Assembly (NCBI RefSeq): GCF_017052585.1
Contig: NZ_JAFFHZ010000002.1
Location: 541,296 to 605,295, forward strand
Source: Paenibacillus apiarius
Lineage (GTDB): Bacteria > Bacillota > Bacilli > Paenibacillales > Paenibacillaceae
Direction of reading: 5' to 3'
DNA length: 64,000 bases
The translations under genes and the position numbers were made by a program. The notes beneath the pieces are model-generated. The model ran no database searches. It was not told the DNA's origin and was given only the letters and a program-made list of their open reading frames with translations. This document shows positions 36,419-44,378 of the stretch, piece by piece; within the stretch, counting starts at the first letter, position 1; each line of letters begins with the position of its first letter.

Positions 36419-37577
36419 CGTCCTCTGCCTCCTTACTGATCTCTGAAGCTTCCGCATTATCGGAAGATTTCCCGTTCGGATAGCCGCTAATGCAAATATT
36501 ATCTCCTAGCGTCTCTACTTTTACTTGCTGCAGCCGATACGCATCCTGCATCCGTTCCACGCCGTTAAACGTGAAGTTCCCCGGCGCGAGGCTGCCGCCA
36601 GCAATAATCGGCGCATAGAACAAGACAACCTTGTCTATCAGTCCGGCTTCCAGCATCGCACCGTTCAACCGGCCACCGCCTTCAAGAAGCACGGAGCCAA
36701 TCTCGCGCTGGCCGCACCATGTCATCATGTTCCGCAAATCCACCTGTCCGCCGCCTCCTGCCGCAACCACCTCGATTCCAAGCTTCTGCAGGGCAATCCG
36801 CTTCGCTTCATCCGCGTGCGAGGTCGTAAAAATGATCGTCGGCGCGAGTCCGTCCGTCACGACCTTGGCGTCTAATGGTATGCGCAGCCGGGAATCTACA
36901 ATCAGGCGCATCGGGTGCAAGCCTGGAACAGCGAGCCGGGTCGTAAGCGATGGATTGTCTGCCAGCAGCGTACCGCTGCCGACCATAATCGCTTGGTGAC
37001 GATGGCGCATCGCATGCACCCGTTCACGAGCTTCCGCATTGGATATCCATTTGCTGTCTCCCGTGAATGTCGCTATTTTGCCATCAAGCGTGCTGGCCGT
37101 TTTGAGCGTGACATATGGAAGACGGGTCGTAATATATTTGGCGAACATTTCAATCAGCTCGCGCCCCTGTTCCTCGAGAACACCGACGGTGACCTCGATT
37201 CCATGCTCGCGCAGCAATGCAATGCCTTTCCCCGCTACAGCCGGATTCGGATCTTGGCATGCGACGACGACGCGGCGCACGCCCGATTCCGCCAAGCGCA
37301 AGCTGCACGGAGGCGTCTTCCCATAATGGCTGCACGGCTCAAGCGTCACGTATGCTGTAGCCCCTCGGGCCAATTCCCCCGCCATATGGAGCGCATGCAC
37401 TTCCGCATGGCCCTCGCCCCGCCGGAGGTGGGCGCCGAGTCCGACCACACGGCCTTCGGCCGCAATCACACAGCCGACCGCTGGGTTGATCTCCGTTTGC
37501 CCTAACGACCGTTCCGCCATATCGAGCGCCAACTGCATGTAGAATTCATCATTTATGACATCATGCACCGATTTCAA
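36399..37577 (-). CDS. ribD: Bifunctional riboflavin deaminase/reductase RibD
   Basis: Deaminates and then reduces the pyrimidine intermediate from GTP. The 392 residues comprise an N-terminal deaminase with zinc motifs HAEVHAL and PCSHYGKTPPC, and a C-terminal reductase (about 148-365) with LKTASTLDGK and LLEGGGRLNG. It is the first gene after the FMN riboswitch and its terminator. Confidence 0.95.
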   Translation of the reverse strand: MKSVHDVINDEFYMQLALDMAERSLGQTEINPAVGCVIAAEGRVVGLGAHLRRGEGHAEVHALHMAGELARGATAYVTLEPCSHYGKTPPCSLRLAESGVRRVVVACQDPNPAVAGKGIALLREHGIEVTVGVLEEQGRELIEMFAKYITTRLPYVTLKTASTLDGKIATFTGDSKWISNAEARERVHAMRHRHQAIMVGSGTLLADNPSLTTRLAVPGLHPMRLIVDSRLRIPLDAKVVTDGLAPTIIFTTSHADEAKRIALQKLGIEVVAAGGGGQVDLRNMMTWCGQREIGSVLLEGGGRLNGAMLEAGLIDKVVLFYAPIIAGGSLAPGNFTFNGVERMQDAYRLQQVKVETLGDNICISGYPNGKSSDNAEASEISKEAEDDVHGAC

Positions 37578-37620
37578 ACCTCCTTTCCTGCAATTCTTCC
37601 CTAAGCGGGTTATTCGGGAA

Positions 37621-37651
37621 CAAAAAAAACCCTCCGGTTCCTCCGAAGGGC
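37621..37651 (-). terminator. Riboswitch-controlled terminator before ribD
   Basis: On the minus strand CCCTTCGG-AGGAA-CCGGAGGG is followed by eight T residues, 43 bases before ribD. It is the likely off-switch of the FMN riboswitch, although it lies about 310 bases after the aptamer. Confidence 0.88.
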
Positions 37652-37765
37652 TAGATCATATGAGCTTACAGGTATGTACTTCATTTCACAATAGGCGCAA
37701 AGCATAATGAGCAACGAATAATCAGCATTTGAAAAACAATACTTTCCCATAAAATTGTAAAATAT

Positions 37766-37850
37766 GTGTTCAAAAAGGGCGCTTCTCTGCAAAGCACAAG
37801 TACTCGCAAGAAAGCGACTTCGGAAAGCCTCGCTCTTTTTGATCAACACC
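37766..37850. repeat. 85-bp inverted-end repeat inserted in the rib leader
   Basis: GTGTTCAAAAAGGGCG at one end and, on the other strand, GTGTTGATCAAAAAGAGCG at the other end form imperfect inverted ends. The element sits between the FMN aptamer and the ribD terminator. Related ends occur at 24882-24911 and 44256-44280. The wider stretch 37652-37958 holds no believable gene. Confidence 0.6.
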
Positions 37851-37958
37851 TGAAAAAGTATCGTATACCAATATAAACGTTGCACACATCTTCATGTGCG
37901 CTTCGAATTGTGAAAAAAAGAACTATAAAGAATCAAAAAAAATGATTCTTCTCCTGAC

Positions 37959-38109
37959 GCCCCTTCTCCCATCCAGACTATACTGTCGGCTCTGGAGTTG
38001 CACCAGATCCACCGTGCGAACGTATTCGCCCGGGTCACGGACTGAGGACTTGCCGAAATTCGGTCATTGCCCATCACCGCCGGTCGGGAATTACACCCTG
38101 CCCTGAAGG
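37959..38109 (-). promoter_or_regulatory. FMN riboswitch (RFN element)
   Basis: Read on the minus strand, the element begins TTCAGGGCAGGGTG, contains CCGACCGGCGGTGATGG and AGTCCGTGACCCG, and ends near CTGGATGGGAGAAGG, the conserved blocks of the RFN aptamer. FMN binding should favour the ribD terminator and repress the operon. A short hairpin (AAGAATCA/TGATTCTT, 37929-37951) follows the aptamer immediately. Confidence 0.95.
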
Positions 38110-38149
38110 TAAGTCAAAATATATGAAAGTGAAAAGCCTTGCGAATAGA

Positions 38150-38178
38150 AGTTTATCATTAGTCGCCGCAAAATGCAA
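38150..38178 (-). promoter_or_regulatory. Candidate promoter of the rib operon
   Basis: On the minus strand TTGCAT (38173-38178) and TAAACT (38150-38155) lie 17 bases apart, about 40 bases before the aptamer. Motif match only. Confidence 0.45.
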
Positions 38179-38398
38179 CCGGGCTCCCCGCGTCTGCAGG
38201 ACGAACGGTTTGGCTGCCTGCATCCATTGGACATACTGCAACCTGCATGCCATTAGGCCGCCGAATCTGGACTATTGATGCATATCCCCAGCTCATGTTG
38301 AACTAGAACCAAGAACGGGATATCCTTATTTACAGTATGTATTTTAGCAAAGCGTCATTAATTAGGGCTTGTACGATTACTATCCGGGAGATGCAACG

Positions 38399-39094
38399 AT
38401 GAACAATGGGCACATCTTAATCATTGAGGACGAAGTAAAAATAGCGCGCGTAATCAAGCTGGAGCTGGAGTATGAAGGCTACACCGTGGACATCGAACAT
38501 TCCGGCACCGAGGGTCTCCGAAAATATAATGAAGGACAATGGGATCTCGTGCTGCTGGATGTGATGCTTCCCGGCCTTAACGGTCTCGAGGTGCTGCGCC
38601 GCATTCGGGCGGCTGAGGCTCTGACGCCGATCATTCTGCTTACGGCAAGAGACTCGGTGCCAGACAAAGTGAGCGGTCTTGACATGGGCGCGAACGATTA
38701 CATTACGAAGCCCTTCCAGATCGAGGAGCTGCTTGCGCGAATCCGGGCCTGCCTTCGCATCCGGCAGCAGCTGCAGAAGGACGGCGGACAACAGGAGGGC
38801 TTGCTGGAAGTCGCCGATCTTGCGTTGAATGAGAAAGCTCGCACGGTTACACGCCAGCACGCGCCCATTGAGCTGACGGCTCGCGAATTCGATCTGCTTC
38901 TGTTCTTGATGAAGCATGCCAATCAAGTATTGAACCGGGAACAGATCGTAAGCCATGTGTGGGGTTATGATTTTGTGGGCGATACGAACGTGGTGGATGT
39001 TTACATCCGGTATTTGCGTAAAAAAATAGATTATGAATATAGTCCCCCGCTCATTCATACCGTGCGAGGCGTGGGATATGTGCTGAAGGAGTAG
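38399..39094 (+). CDS. OmpR-family response regulator (ArlR-like)
   Basis: A 231-residue regulator: receiver domain with acidic pocket EDE (10-12), phospho-acceptor Asp54 (LLDVMLPG) and Lys in ITKPF, then a winged-helix DNA-binding domain (about 132-230). The ATG at 38399 with GGGAG upstream is the start. It is followed 6 bases later by its kinase and then by a PepSY protein. The resemblance to ArlR is by domain type only; targets are unknown, though the downstream PepSY genes are candidates. Confidence 0.88.
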   Translation: MNNGHILIIEDEVKIARVIKLELEYEGYTVDIEHSGTEGLRKYNEGQWDLVLLDVMLPGLNGLEVLRRIRAAEALTPIILLTARDSVPDKVSGLDMGANDYITKPFQIEELLARIRACLRIRQQLQKDGGQQEGLLEVADLALNEKARTVTRQHAPIELTAREFDLLLFLMKHANQVLNREQIVSHVWGYDFVGDTNVVDVYIRYLRKKIDYEYSPPLIHTVRGVGYVLKE

Positions 39095-39100
39095 CTTCCC

Positions 39101-40465
39101 ATGAATCTCAAACATAAGATTCAGTTGTTCTCGACAGTAGGGCTGTTAATCATCGTTCTTATCATAAACACATCGATCTATTTCCTCTTCAATCGCATGG
39201 TATCGAATGAAGAGCTGGAGCGGATCGCCCTGCGCACCCAAAGCATAGCCGAAGCCGTTAAGCCTTCCGAGCTCGCAATTCCGGCTGCCGAATTGCTGCG
39301 CGCATACTTGCCATCGTCCGGCATGATCCGCGTCATCAAGGAGGATGGGCGTCCTATCGTGACGGTAACGAAGGAAGCAGAATTCGCGGGTATGGCTCCC
39401 GTCTATAGGACCTTGCAGACGACAGAGATGTCCACATTTCAAGGCGCACTCCTTGCGAAGTCCTATTTCCCAATCATTTGGAGCGATGGCAGCATCGCCG
39501 CCCTTGAAGTGACGGAAAGTCTGGCATCGGCCCAACAAAATATGAGGCTCCTGCTCGTCGTCCTACTTGTGGCATCGCTCGTCGTGCTCATTCCTTCCTT
39601 CGTTGCCGGAAAAATGCTGAGCAATGTCATCCTGCGTCCGATACACTCTTTGAATGCGACCATGGCAGAGATTCAGCGCAACGGAGTATTTAAAAAGCTT
39701 AAGCTCAGCGGCAGCGCAAACGATGAATTGGTCCAACTGGGGAACACATTCAACGGCATGATTGACATTTTACAGAGCAACTTCGAGAAGCAGCAGCAAT
39801 TCGTCTCTGACGCCTCCCATGAGTTGAAGACCCCGCTCACAGTCATCGAGAGCTATGCGCGCATGCTGAAACGTTGGGGGATGAACAAGCCGGAGGTGCT
39901 GGAAGAGTCCATCGATGCGATCTACTCCGAATCCGTCCGGATGAAGGAATTGGCGAATCAATTGCTCTCGCTCGCACGGCAGGATGTGGATCAGACTGTC
40001 GAGTTGGCTCAAGCCGACCTGCTGCAGATTGGCGAAGATGCGATTAGGATGATACAGGCGGCGCATGACCGTCCGATAACGCTGCACAGCGAAGCGCGCG
40101 AGATAGACGCTCTCGTCGATGAACGGATGATAAAGCAATTGATGTTCATCTTGCTGGATAACGCATTGAAATACAGCACGTCCCCGATCGAGCTGCATAT
40201 GGGCCGCGATGATGATGCCGCGTTTTTTAGCGTCCATGATCGAGGGATTGGCATTCCGCAGGAAGATATTCCCTACATCTTCGATCGGTTCTACCGGGTG
40301 GACAAAGCCCGCAGCCGGGACACCGGCGGCACGGGTCTGGGCCTGTCGATTGCGAAGCAAATCGTCGCCGCGCACGCGGGAACGATTGACGTGAACAGTG
40401 TCGAAGGCGCAGGAACAAGCATCAAGGTGAGAATTCCGGTGAAGGCTGAGGGGGGAACAAAATGA
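39101..40465 (+). CDS. Sensor histidine kinase (ArlS-like)
   Basis: A 454-residue membrane kinase: TM1 (about 11-31), an outer sensor domain of about 115 residues, TM2 (about 150-172), HAMP (173-226), HisKA with His240 (SHELKTPL), and HATPase motifs LLDNAL, DRGIGI and GGTGLGL. It pairs with the regulator just upstream and overlaps the PepSY gene downstream by 4 bases. Confidence 0.9.
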   Translation: MNLKHKIQLFSTVGLLIIVLIINTSIYFLFNRMVSNEELERIALRTQSIAEAVKPSELAIPAAELLRAYLPSSGMIRVIKEDGRPIVTVTKEAEFAGMAPVYRTLQTTEMSTFQGALLAKSYFPIIWSDGSIAALEVTESLASAQQNMRLLLVVLLVASLVVLIPSFVAGKMLSNVILRPIHSLNATMAEIQRNGVFKKLKLSGSANDELVQLGNTFNGMIDILQSNFEKQQQFVSDASHELKTPLTVIESYARMLKRWGMNKPEVLEESIDAIYSESVRMKELANQLLSLARQDVDQTVELAQADLLQIGEDAIRMIQAAHDRPITLHSEAREIDALVDERMIKQLMFILLDNALKYSTSPIELHMGRDDDAAFFSVHDRGIGIPQEDIPYIFDRFYRVDKARSRDTGGTGLGLSIAKQIVAAHAGTIDVNSVEGAGTSIKVRIPVKAEGGTK

Positions 40466-41220
40466 ATCGTAACAAGCGCATCGCACTCGGCGGGGTTATC
40501 GCGGCCGTCATCTTGATTGCCGGAATAGCCTGCTTTAGCTTTAACCGGCCCCCGACTCTGTTGTCCGAGCAAGAAATCAAAACAAAGGTCGAAGCCCTCT
40601 ACCCCGGAAAAGTAACGAAGCTGGAATTGAGCGGCGATAAAGGACACGCTGTATACACCATGCTCTTGAAGTCATCGAACGGCGCCTATCATATCCAGGC
40701 CGACGCGGTGACAGGCAACATCGCGCATCTGGCAGCATCCTCCAGTAATGCCCCTGGCGGCGCCCCGCCCCAGGATTCTGATGCCGCTGCCAAGCCGGGT
40801 GTGACGGAAGACGAGGCGAAGCGCATTGCGCTGTCAAAAGCCAAGGGTGACGTTGCCGGAGTGAAAAAGAGCAAACGAGACGGCGCGGAAGTATATGTAG
40901 TCACCGTCCTCACCAAAAATGACGGCAAAGCGATCGTCGAAGTAAACGCGGACACCGGTAACGTCGTGTATATGTCGGAAGTCGAGCATGCCGGCGGCGC
41001 ACCAGAAGGCACGCAAGCTGCCAAGCCCAAAATCAGCGCCGCGCAAGCCAAGCAAATCGCGCTCGCCAAAGTGAAAGGCGCGGTGCACTCGATTGAGCTG
41101 GAGGATGACGACGATACCCTTCTTTACGAAGTGGAGATTATTACGGGCAAAAAAGAGGAAGTAAAGATTGAAGTTGATGCGTATACAGGAGAGGTGCTGT
41201 CCATCTCATGGGAAGACTAA
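40462..41220 (+). CDS. Membrane-anchored protein with three PepSY domains
   Basis: A 252-residue protein with an N-terminal anchor (about 8-26) and three PepSY repeats at about 35-92, 112-172 and 188-250. Each starts with an EAK/QAK-x-IAL-K helix and ends with VDAxTGxV. PepSY domains often inhibit or chaperone extracellular peptidases. Its ATG overlaps the kinase stop, so it belongs to the two-component operon and may feed back on sensing. Confidence 0.8.
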   Translation: MNRNKRIALGGVIAAVILIAGIACFSFNRPPTLLSEQEIKTKVEALYPGKVTKLELSGDKGHAVYTMLLKSSNGAYHIQADAVTGNIAHLAASSSNAPGGAPPQDSDAAAKPGVTEDEAKRIALSKAKGDVAGVKKSKRDGAEVYVVTVLTKNDGKAIVEVNADTGNVVYMSEVEHAGGAPEGTQAAKPKISAAQAKQIALAKVKGAVHSIELEDDDDTLLYEVEIITGKKEEVKIEVDAYTGEVLSISWED

Positions 41221-41377
41221 AGTGAGAGGTAATGTTACCTAGCTCAGACCGCCTAGCGCCAATGACATGCCGGGCTCGTGATTGTCTTTCTCATCAAATT
41301 TTAATCTTATTATCCTGTTCTTCTCATGTTGAGGTCCTATGATGGAGTTAGTTGAACAAGATTAGGAGGTCACCAAC

Positions 41378-41914
41378 ATGAAAAAAATCATCATCGCATC
41401 ATTGGCGGGAGCTTTGGCGTTGGGAGGAGCGGCTGCCGTTGCGGCACAACCGTGGAACGCCAACGATGGAGGCAAATTACAGCCGCAGGCAAAAATAAGC
41501 ATAGAACAAGCGAAAAAGCTTGCCCTGCAAGCACATGCAGGCACAATTAAGGAAATCGAGCTCGAGCTAAACAACGGCCGGCTCGTCTATGAACTCGATT
41601 ATAACAACGATGAGACGGACGTTTACGTGGATGCCGAGTCCGGTAAGGTGTGGCAGCACCACGATGACGAGGACCACGACGATCATGCCGATTCCCATGC
41701 TGTCCCTGTCGGCACGCAAGTGAAGATCGACAAGGAGCAAGCAAAACGAATCGCGCTCGCCAAGGTAGCCGGTACGGTGAAGGAAGTCGAACTGGACGAA
41801 GACGACGGCAGCTATGTATACGAGGTGGATATACGGACAGGCAAGGGGAAGGAAGCCCAAGTCGATGTTTCTGCCACGACAGGAACCGTATTGAAAGTGG
41901 AATGGGACGATTAA
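41378..41914 (+). CDS. Secreted protein with two PepSY domains
   Basis: A 178-residue protein with a signal peptide (residues 1-24, AAVAAQ) and two PepSY repeats at about 33-92 and 112-178, joined by a His/Asp-rich linker (HHDDEDHDDHADSH) that could bind metal. It has its own ribosome site AGGAGG and lies 157 bases after the three-PepSY gene, so it may have a separate promoter. A hairpin follows the stop. Confidence 0.8.
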   Translation: MKKIIIASLAGALALGGAAAVAAQPWNANDGGKLQPQAKISIEQAKKLALQAHAGTIKEIELELNNGRLVYELDYNNDETDVYVDAESGKVWQHHDDEDHDDHADSHAVPVGTQVKIDKEQAKRIALAKVAGTVKEVELDEDDGSYVYEVDIRTGKGKEAQVDVSATTGTVLKVEWDD

Positions 41915-41930
41915 AACAGGACATTCTAGT

Positions 41931-41965
41931 CATTCCGGGAGGGGCACACTGCCCCTCCCTTGGAA
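41931..41965 (+). terminator. GC-rich hairpin after the PepSY gene
   Basis: GGGAGGGGCA pairs with TGCCCCTCCC around CAC, flanked by ATTCC/GGAAT. There is no T tract, so it may be an inefficient terminator. Confidence 0.55.
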
Positions 41966-42311
41966 TATTACGCTTGCGAAAATATACCTTCCGGAACGGA
42001 GCGGACATCGAGATGTTCCAGCTGCCGTTCTATAAAAGGCGCATCTCTGATAGGGTGCAAACGGGATTAATCAAGCTGTCTTAAAATATTTTGTAAGTGG
42101 CGTAATGAGAATGGGAGGTTATCTATTCGGAGTATTAGAATAAATGCTGCATAAGTAGTTCATAAAATGCTTGAATAATAAGTGCGATTGTTATAATTGC
42201 GAGCTCAAGCGCTCACTTCTCGCCTCTTTCCCATTACGGTGAAAACAGTGAAGGTCGATACCCTCCGGTACGGCTCATCTTGAATCCCTGTAAACCATGT
42301 TGCCTTACGCA
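41966..42311. other. Intergenic stretch without recognisable feature
   Basis: About 350 bases, AT-rich in the middle, lying between the PepSY gene and the convergent lytic transglycosylase gene. No gene with a ribosome site, no tRNA and no clear attachment repeat was found. It is one plausible place for the left edge of the tail module. Confidence 0.4.
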
Positions 42312-43028
42312 CTATGAGTGCTTTGCTGCTTCCTGTTCAAAATGCTTCTTATACTTCATCACTTTTTTCGTATAAGAGCTGTCGATCGTGCCTTTGTTGT
42401 CAATCCATCGCTCCGAGCCTGCCCGGCCGCGATTATATGCGAGCAGCATCGCTTTCTCCAGCTTTTCGCCCTGATACGTATCTTCCCAATATTCCCTGCA
42501 TTCAATCAGCTCTTCAATGCCAAGCCGGATATTGTGATCCGGATTGAACACATCCAGATTGCTGACGCGAATTTCCTTCGCCAATCTGCCGACGTTCCGT
42601 GAATTCATCTGCACCAAGCCGTAATCGGTCGTACCGTTATCATTATGATAGACGGTTTTGGCATCGAAGTTGCTTTCTGCTTTGATGAGCGCCAGGAACG
42701 TGTAATAGTTGATGCCTTCCGCGCGCGTTTCCTTCCAGATCATATCCAGAACTTCATCGGACAAGGTGACGGATGGGATATTCGGGCGTCGGTTATCGCT
42801 CACACCGAGGACGGATACTTCTTTCTTTTTTATCTGTTCCGCCTTGACCCCTTTGCTAGCTTGTACGACTGCAGATCTGTCTTTAACGAACGAACGAGAA
42901 AAATCGACGACAATCGCTTTGCTTGCCCTCCATTTTTCCAACAACAACGCTACCTTGTTCGTTTCTTCCCGAGCCGGGGGCGTAATCAACACCAATGCGC
43001 TCAAGATAGAGAGAACTATTTTAGCCAT
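42312..43028 (-). CDS. Secreted lytic transglycosylase (SLT domain)
   Basis: A 238-residue protein with an N-terminal signal or anchor (about 1-18), a linker, and a C-terminal SLT lysozyme-like domain. The catalytic glutamate is Glu118 in IKAESNF, followed by YGLVQMN and the LAYNRG block. It would cleave glycan strands in peptidoglycan. The ATG at 43028 with AAGGAG upstream is the start. A LexA-type box lies 63 bases upstream, so damage would induce it. It could act in release or cell-wall passage of the tail particle. Confidence 0.85.
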   Translation of the reverse strand: MAKIVLSILSALVLITPPAREETNKVALLLEKWRASKAIVVDFSRSFVKDRSAVVQASKGVKAEQIKKKEVSVLGVSDNRRPNIPSVTLSDEVLDMIWKETRAEGINYYTFLALIKAESNFDAKTVYHNDNGTTDYGLVQMNSRNVGRLAKEIRVSNLDVFNPDHNIRLGIEELIECREYWEDTYQGEKLEKAMLLAYNRGRAGSERWIDNKGTIDSSYTKKVMKYKKHFEQEAAKHS

Positions 43029-43090
43029 ATCCAACTCCTTATCATGTTCTCCAGAATATATCAGGCTAGTCCATCCAGAGGAGATTCTGC

Positions 43091-43104
43091 CGAACACATG
43101 TTTA
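43091..43104 (-). promoter_or_regulatory. LexA/DinR box upstream of the lytic transglycosylase
   Basis: CGAACACATGTTTA matches 13 of 14 positions of the Bacillus DinR consensus CGAACRNRYGTTYC. It lies 63-76 bases upstream of the gene start, in the promoter region. Confidence 0.65.
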
Positions 43105-43213
43105 CATTAAACCATATATTTGCGCGTAAAACACGCCTTTACATCAATTACCACAGTTATTACAGCAAATTTCCATGGATTCTCATTCGTTTTCAATACA
43201 TATATTCACAGTT

Positions 43214-43426
43214 TTATAGCGCAGCATTTGGAAGATTGGCTTCTTCCATGCGATTGAATAGAGAGCCCAGCAGTCTGTATTGGGAAGCGGTTAACACAAA
43301 GTCTGACTGCATATCATGCGCCTTTTCGAAGCACAGGCAGATGAATTGATGCAACGCAGACGCTTGTTCCGGATCCAATGACATGCAGAAAACATTCACG
43401 TTCGTGTCGATACCGGTATCGTTCAT
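43214..43426 (-). CDS. Small unknown protein of the tail module
   Basis: A 70-residue ORF whose ATG at 43426 follows the stop of the upstream small ORF by 10 bases, with TGGAG at good spacing. A longer frame overlaps that ORF and is rejected. The sequence is polar with a Cys-containing amphipathic helix in the middle (ASALHQFICLCFEKA). No family is recognised. Confidence 0.55.
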   Translation of the reverse strand: MNDTGIDTNVNVFCMSLDPEQASALHQFICLCFEKAHDMQSDFVLTASQYRLLGSLFNRMEEANLPNAAL

Positions 43427-43439
43427 CGCATTGGCTCCA

Positions 43440-43712
43440 CTATGAAGGATTGGACCAATCGTATTGGGCCATATATTGTTTTTTTCGTTGATAGTCTGTC
43501 TCTGCTCCGACATACTTCTCGGCATCATATAAAAAATGCTGAAATTGGAACATCCGATCTTCGACTACTCCGCCGGCCTTGGGTCTCCCATATTCATCGG
43601 ACTGCAATTCTTTCGTTTTGACCAATTTGGTGCGTCCTTCCTCTTCCACCTGATGCCATTTGTATTGAGGAATCAAGACGCGAATAATAGTTTTCTCATA
43701 ATGCGGGACCAT
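43440..43712 (-). CDS. Small unknown protein of the tail module
   Basis: A 90-residue ORF starting MVPHYEKTIIRVLIP and rich in Lys, Tyr and Gln. It looks soluble. It is followed directly by the 70-residue ORF, suggesting one transcript. No family is recognised. An 11-codon longer frame exists, but the chosen ATG is the more usual start (GAGGTG upstream). Confidence 0.55.
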   Translation of the reverse strand: MVPHYEKTIIRVLIPQYKWHQVEEEGRTKLVKTKELQSDEYGRPKAGGVVEDRMFQFQHFLYDAEKYVGAETDYQRKKQYMAQYDWSNPS

Positions 43713-43787
43713 ATGAAGCACCTCTTCATTTTTAATATTATGCATATTTTATTTTTATAATGGCAGAAAGAAGCTTCTAGCAGCCTC

Positions 43788-44225
43788 TCACCATGTTGCG
43801 CGCACGATTTTACTGAGCGAATTATACCATTCGTCAGTTGCGCATATATTGTATACTTTGGCGGCAGACAGCTCACCGCGAACTATTTTTTGATCCAGCT
43901 TCGCCACTTCCCACCGTGAACACTTTTTGCGGAAAAGCTTTTCCAAGGCCATTGTGCGATTTTTATAATAATCATGCATAAACTCAATTTCGGAATAGGC
44001 TGCGCGCTGCCAACCAATATAAGCGTCTGTCGCATCCTCCAACGCATCCGTATCTCCATGAAAAAAACGATGCCAATCGTCGACATCCTGTTCGGATTGG
44101 ACAGCTTCCTCGATTGCGCGAAACGTATGTTCTTCCGTACGGAGGCCGCAAGCTTCAATTAACCACAATAAAAAACGATCTCGCTTGCTCCCCCAGTCTT
44201 CTTTTACTACCCAACATGCCGCCAT
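43788..44225 (-). CDS. Unknown helical protein of the tail module
   Basis: A 145-residue protein starting MAACWVVKEDWGSKRD, with many Trp, Glu and Lys residues and predicted mainly helical. It has no signal peptide. GAGGGGG lies upstream of the ATG. It lies between the small ORFs and the recombinase-like gene, all in one direction. No family is recognised. Confidence 0.6.
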   Translation of the reverse strand: MAACWVVKEDWGSKRDRFLLWLIEACGLRTEEHTFRAIEEAVQSEQDVDDWHRFFHGDTDALEDATDAYIGWQRAAYSEIEFMHDYYKNRTMALEKLFRKKCSRWEVAKLDQKIVRGELSAAKVYNICATDEWYNSLSKIVRATW

Positions 44226-44255
44226 TCTAGAGCCCCCTCTTTCTGCTGTAAGTGC

Positions 44256-44280
44256 GTGTTCAAAAAGTCTTTTGGAACAG
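44256..44280. repeat. Short copy of the GTTCAAAAAG repeat ends
   Basis: GTGTTCAAAAAG and CTTTTGGAAC face each other with no interior, forming a small imperfect hairpin. They match the ends of the 85-bp element at 37766-37850. The remainder of 44226-44378 holds no gene. Confidence 0.4.
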
Positions 44281-44378
44281 CCTCTATACTCATAGTATAA
44301 GGGTGGATTCCCGTGGTGGATTACAGCAACCTGTTTATTATCGCCACATTTTTTTAAAATATTTTTATACTTTTTTCT

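Noticed and set aside
37610..37885. 91-residue minus-strand ORF in the rib leader
   Set aside because: It runs through a miniature repeat and the ribD terminator; there is no good ribosome site.
37929..37951. Second terminator directly after the FMN aptamer
   Set aside because: The stem AAGAATCA/TGATTCTT is short and AT-only in its core; it is mentioned with the riboswitch, but the GC-rich hairpin before ribD is the better terminator.
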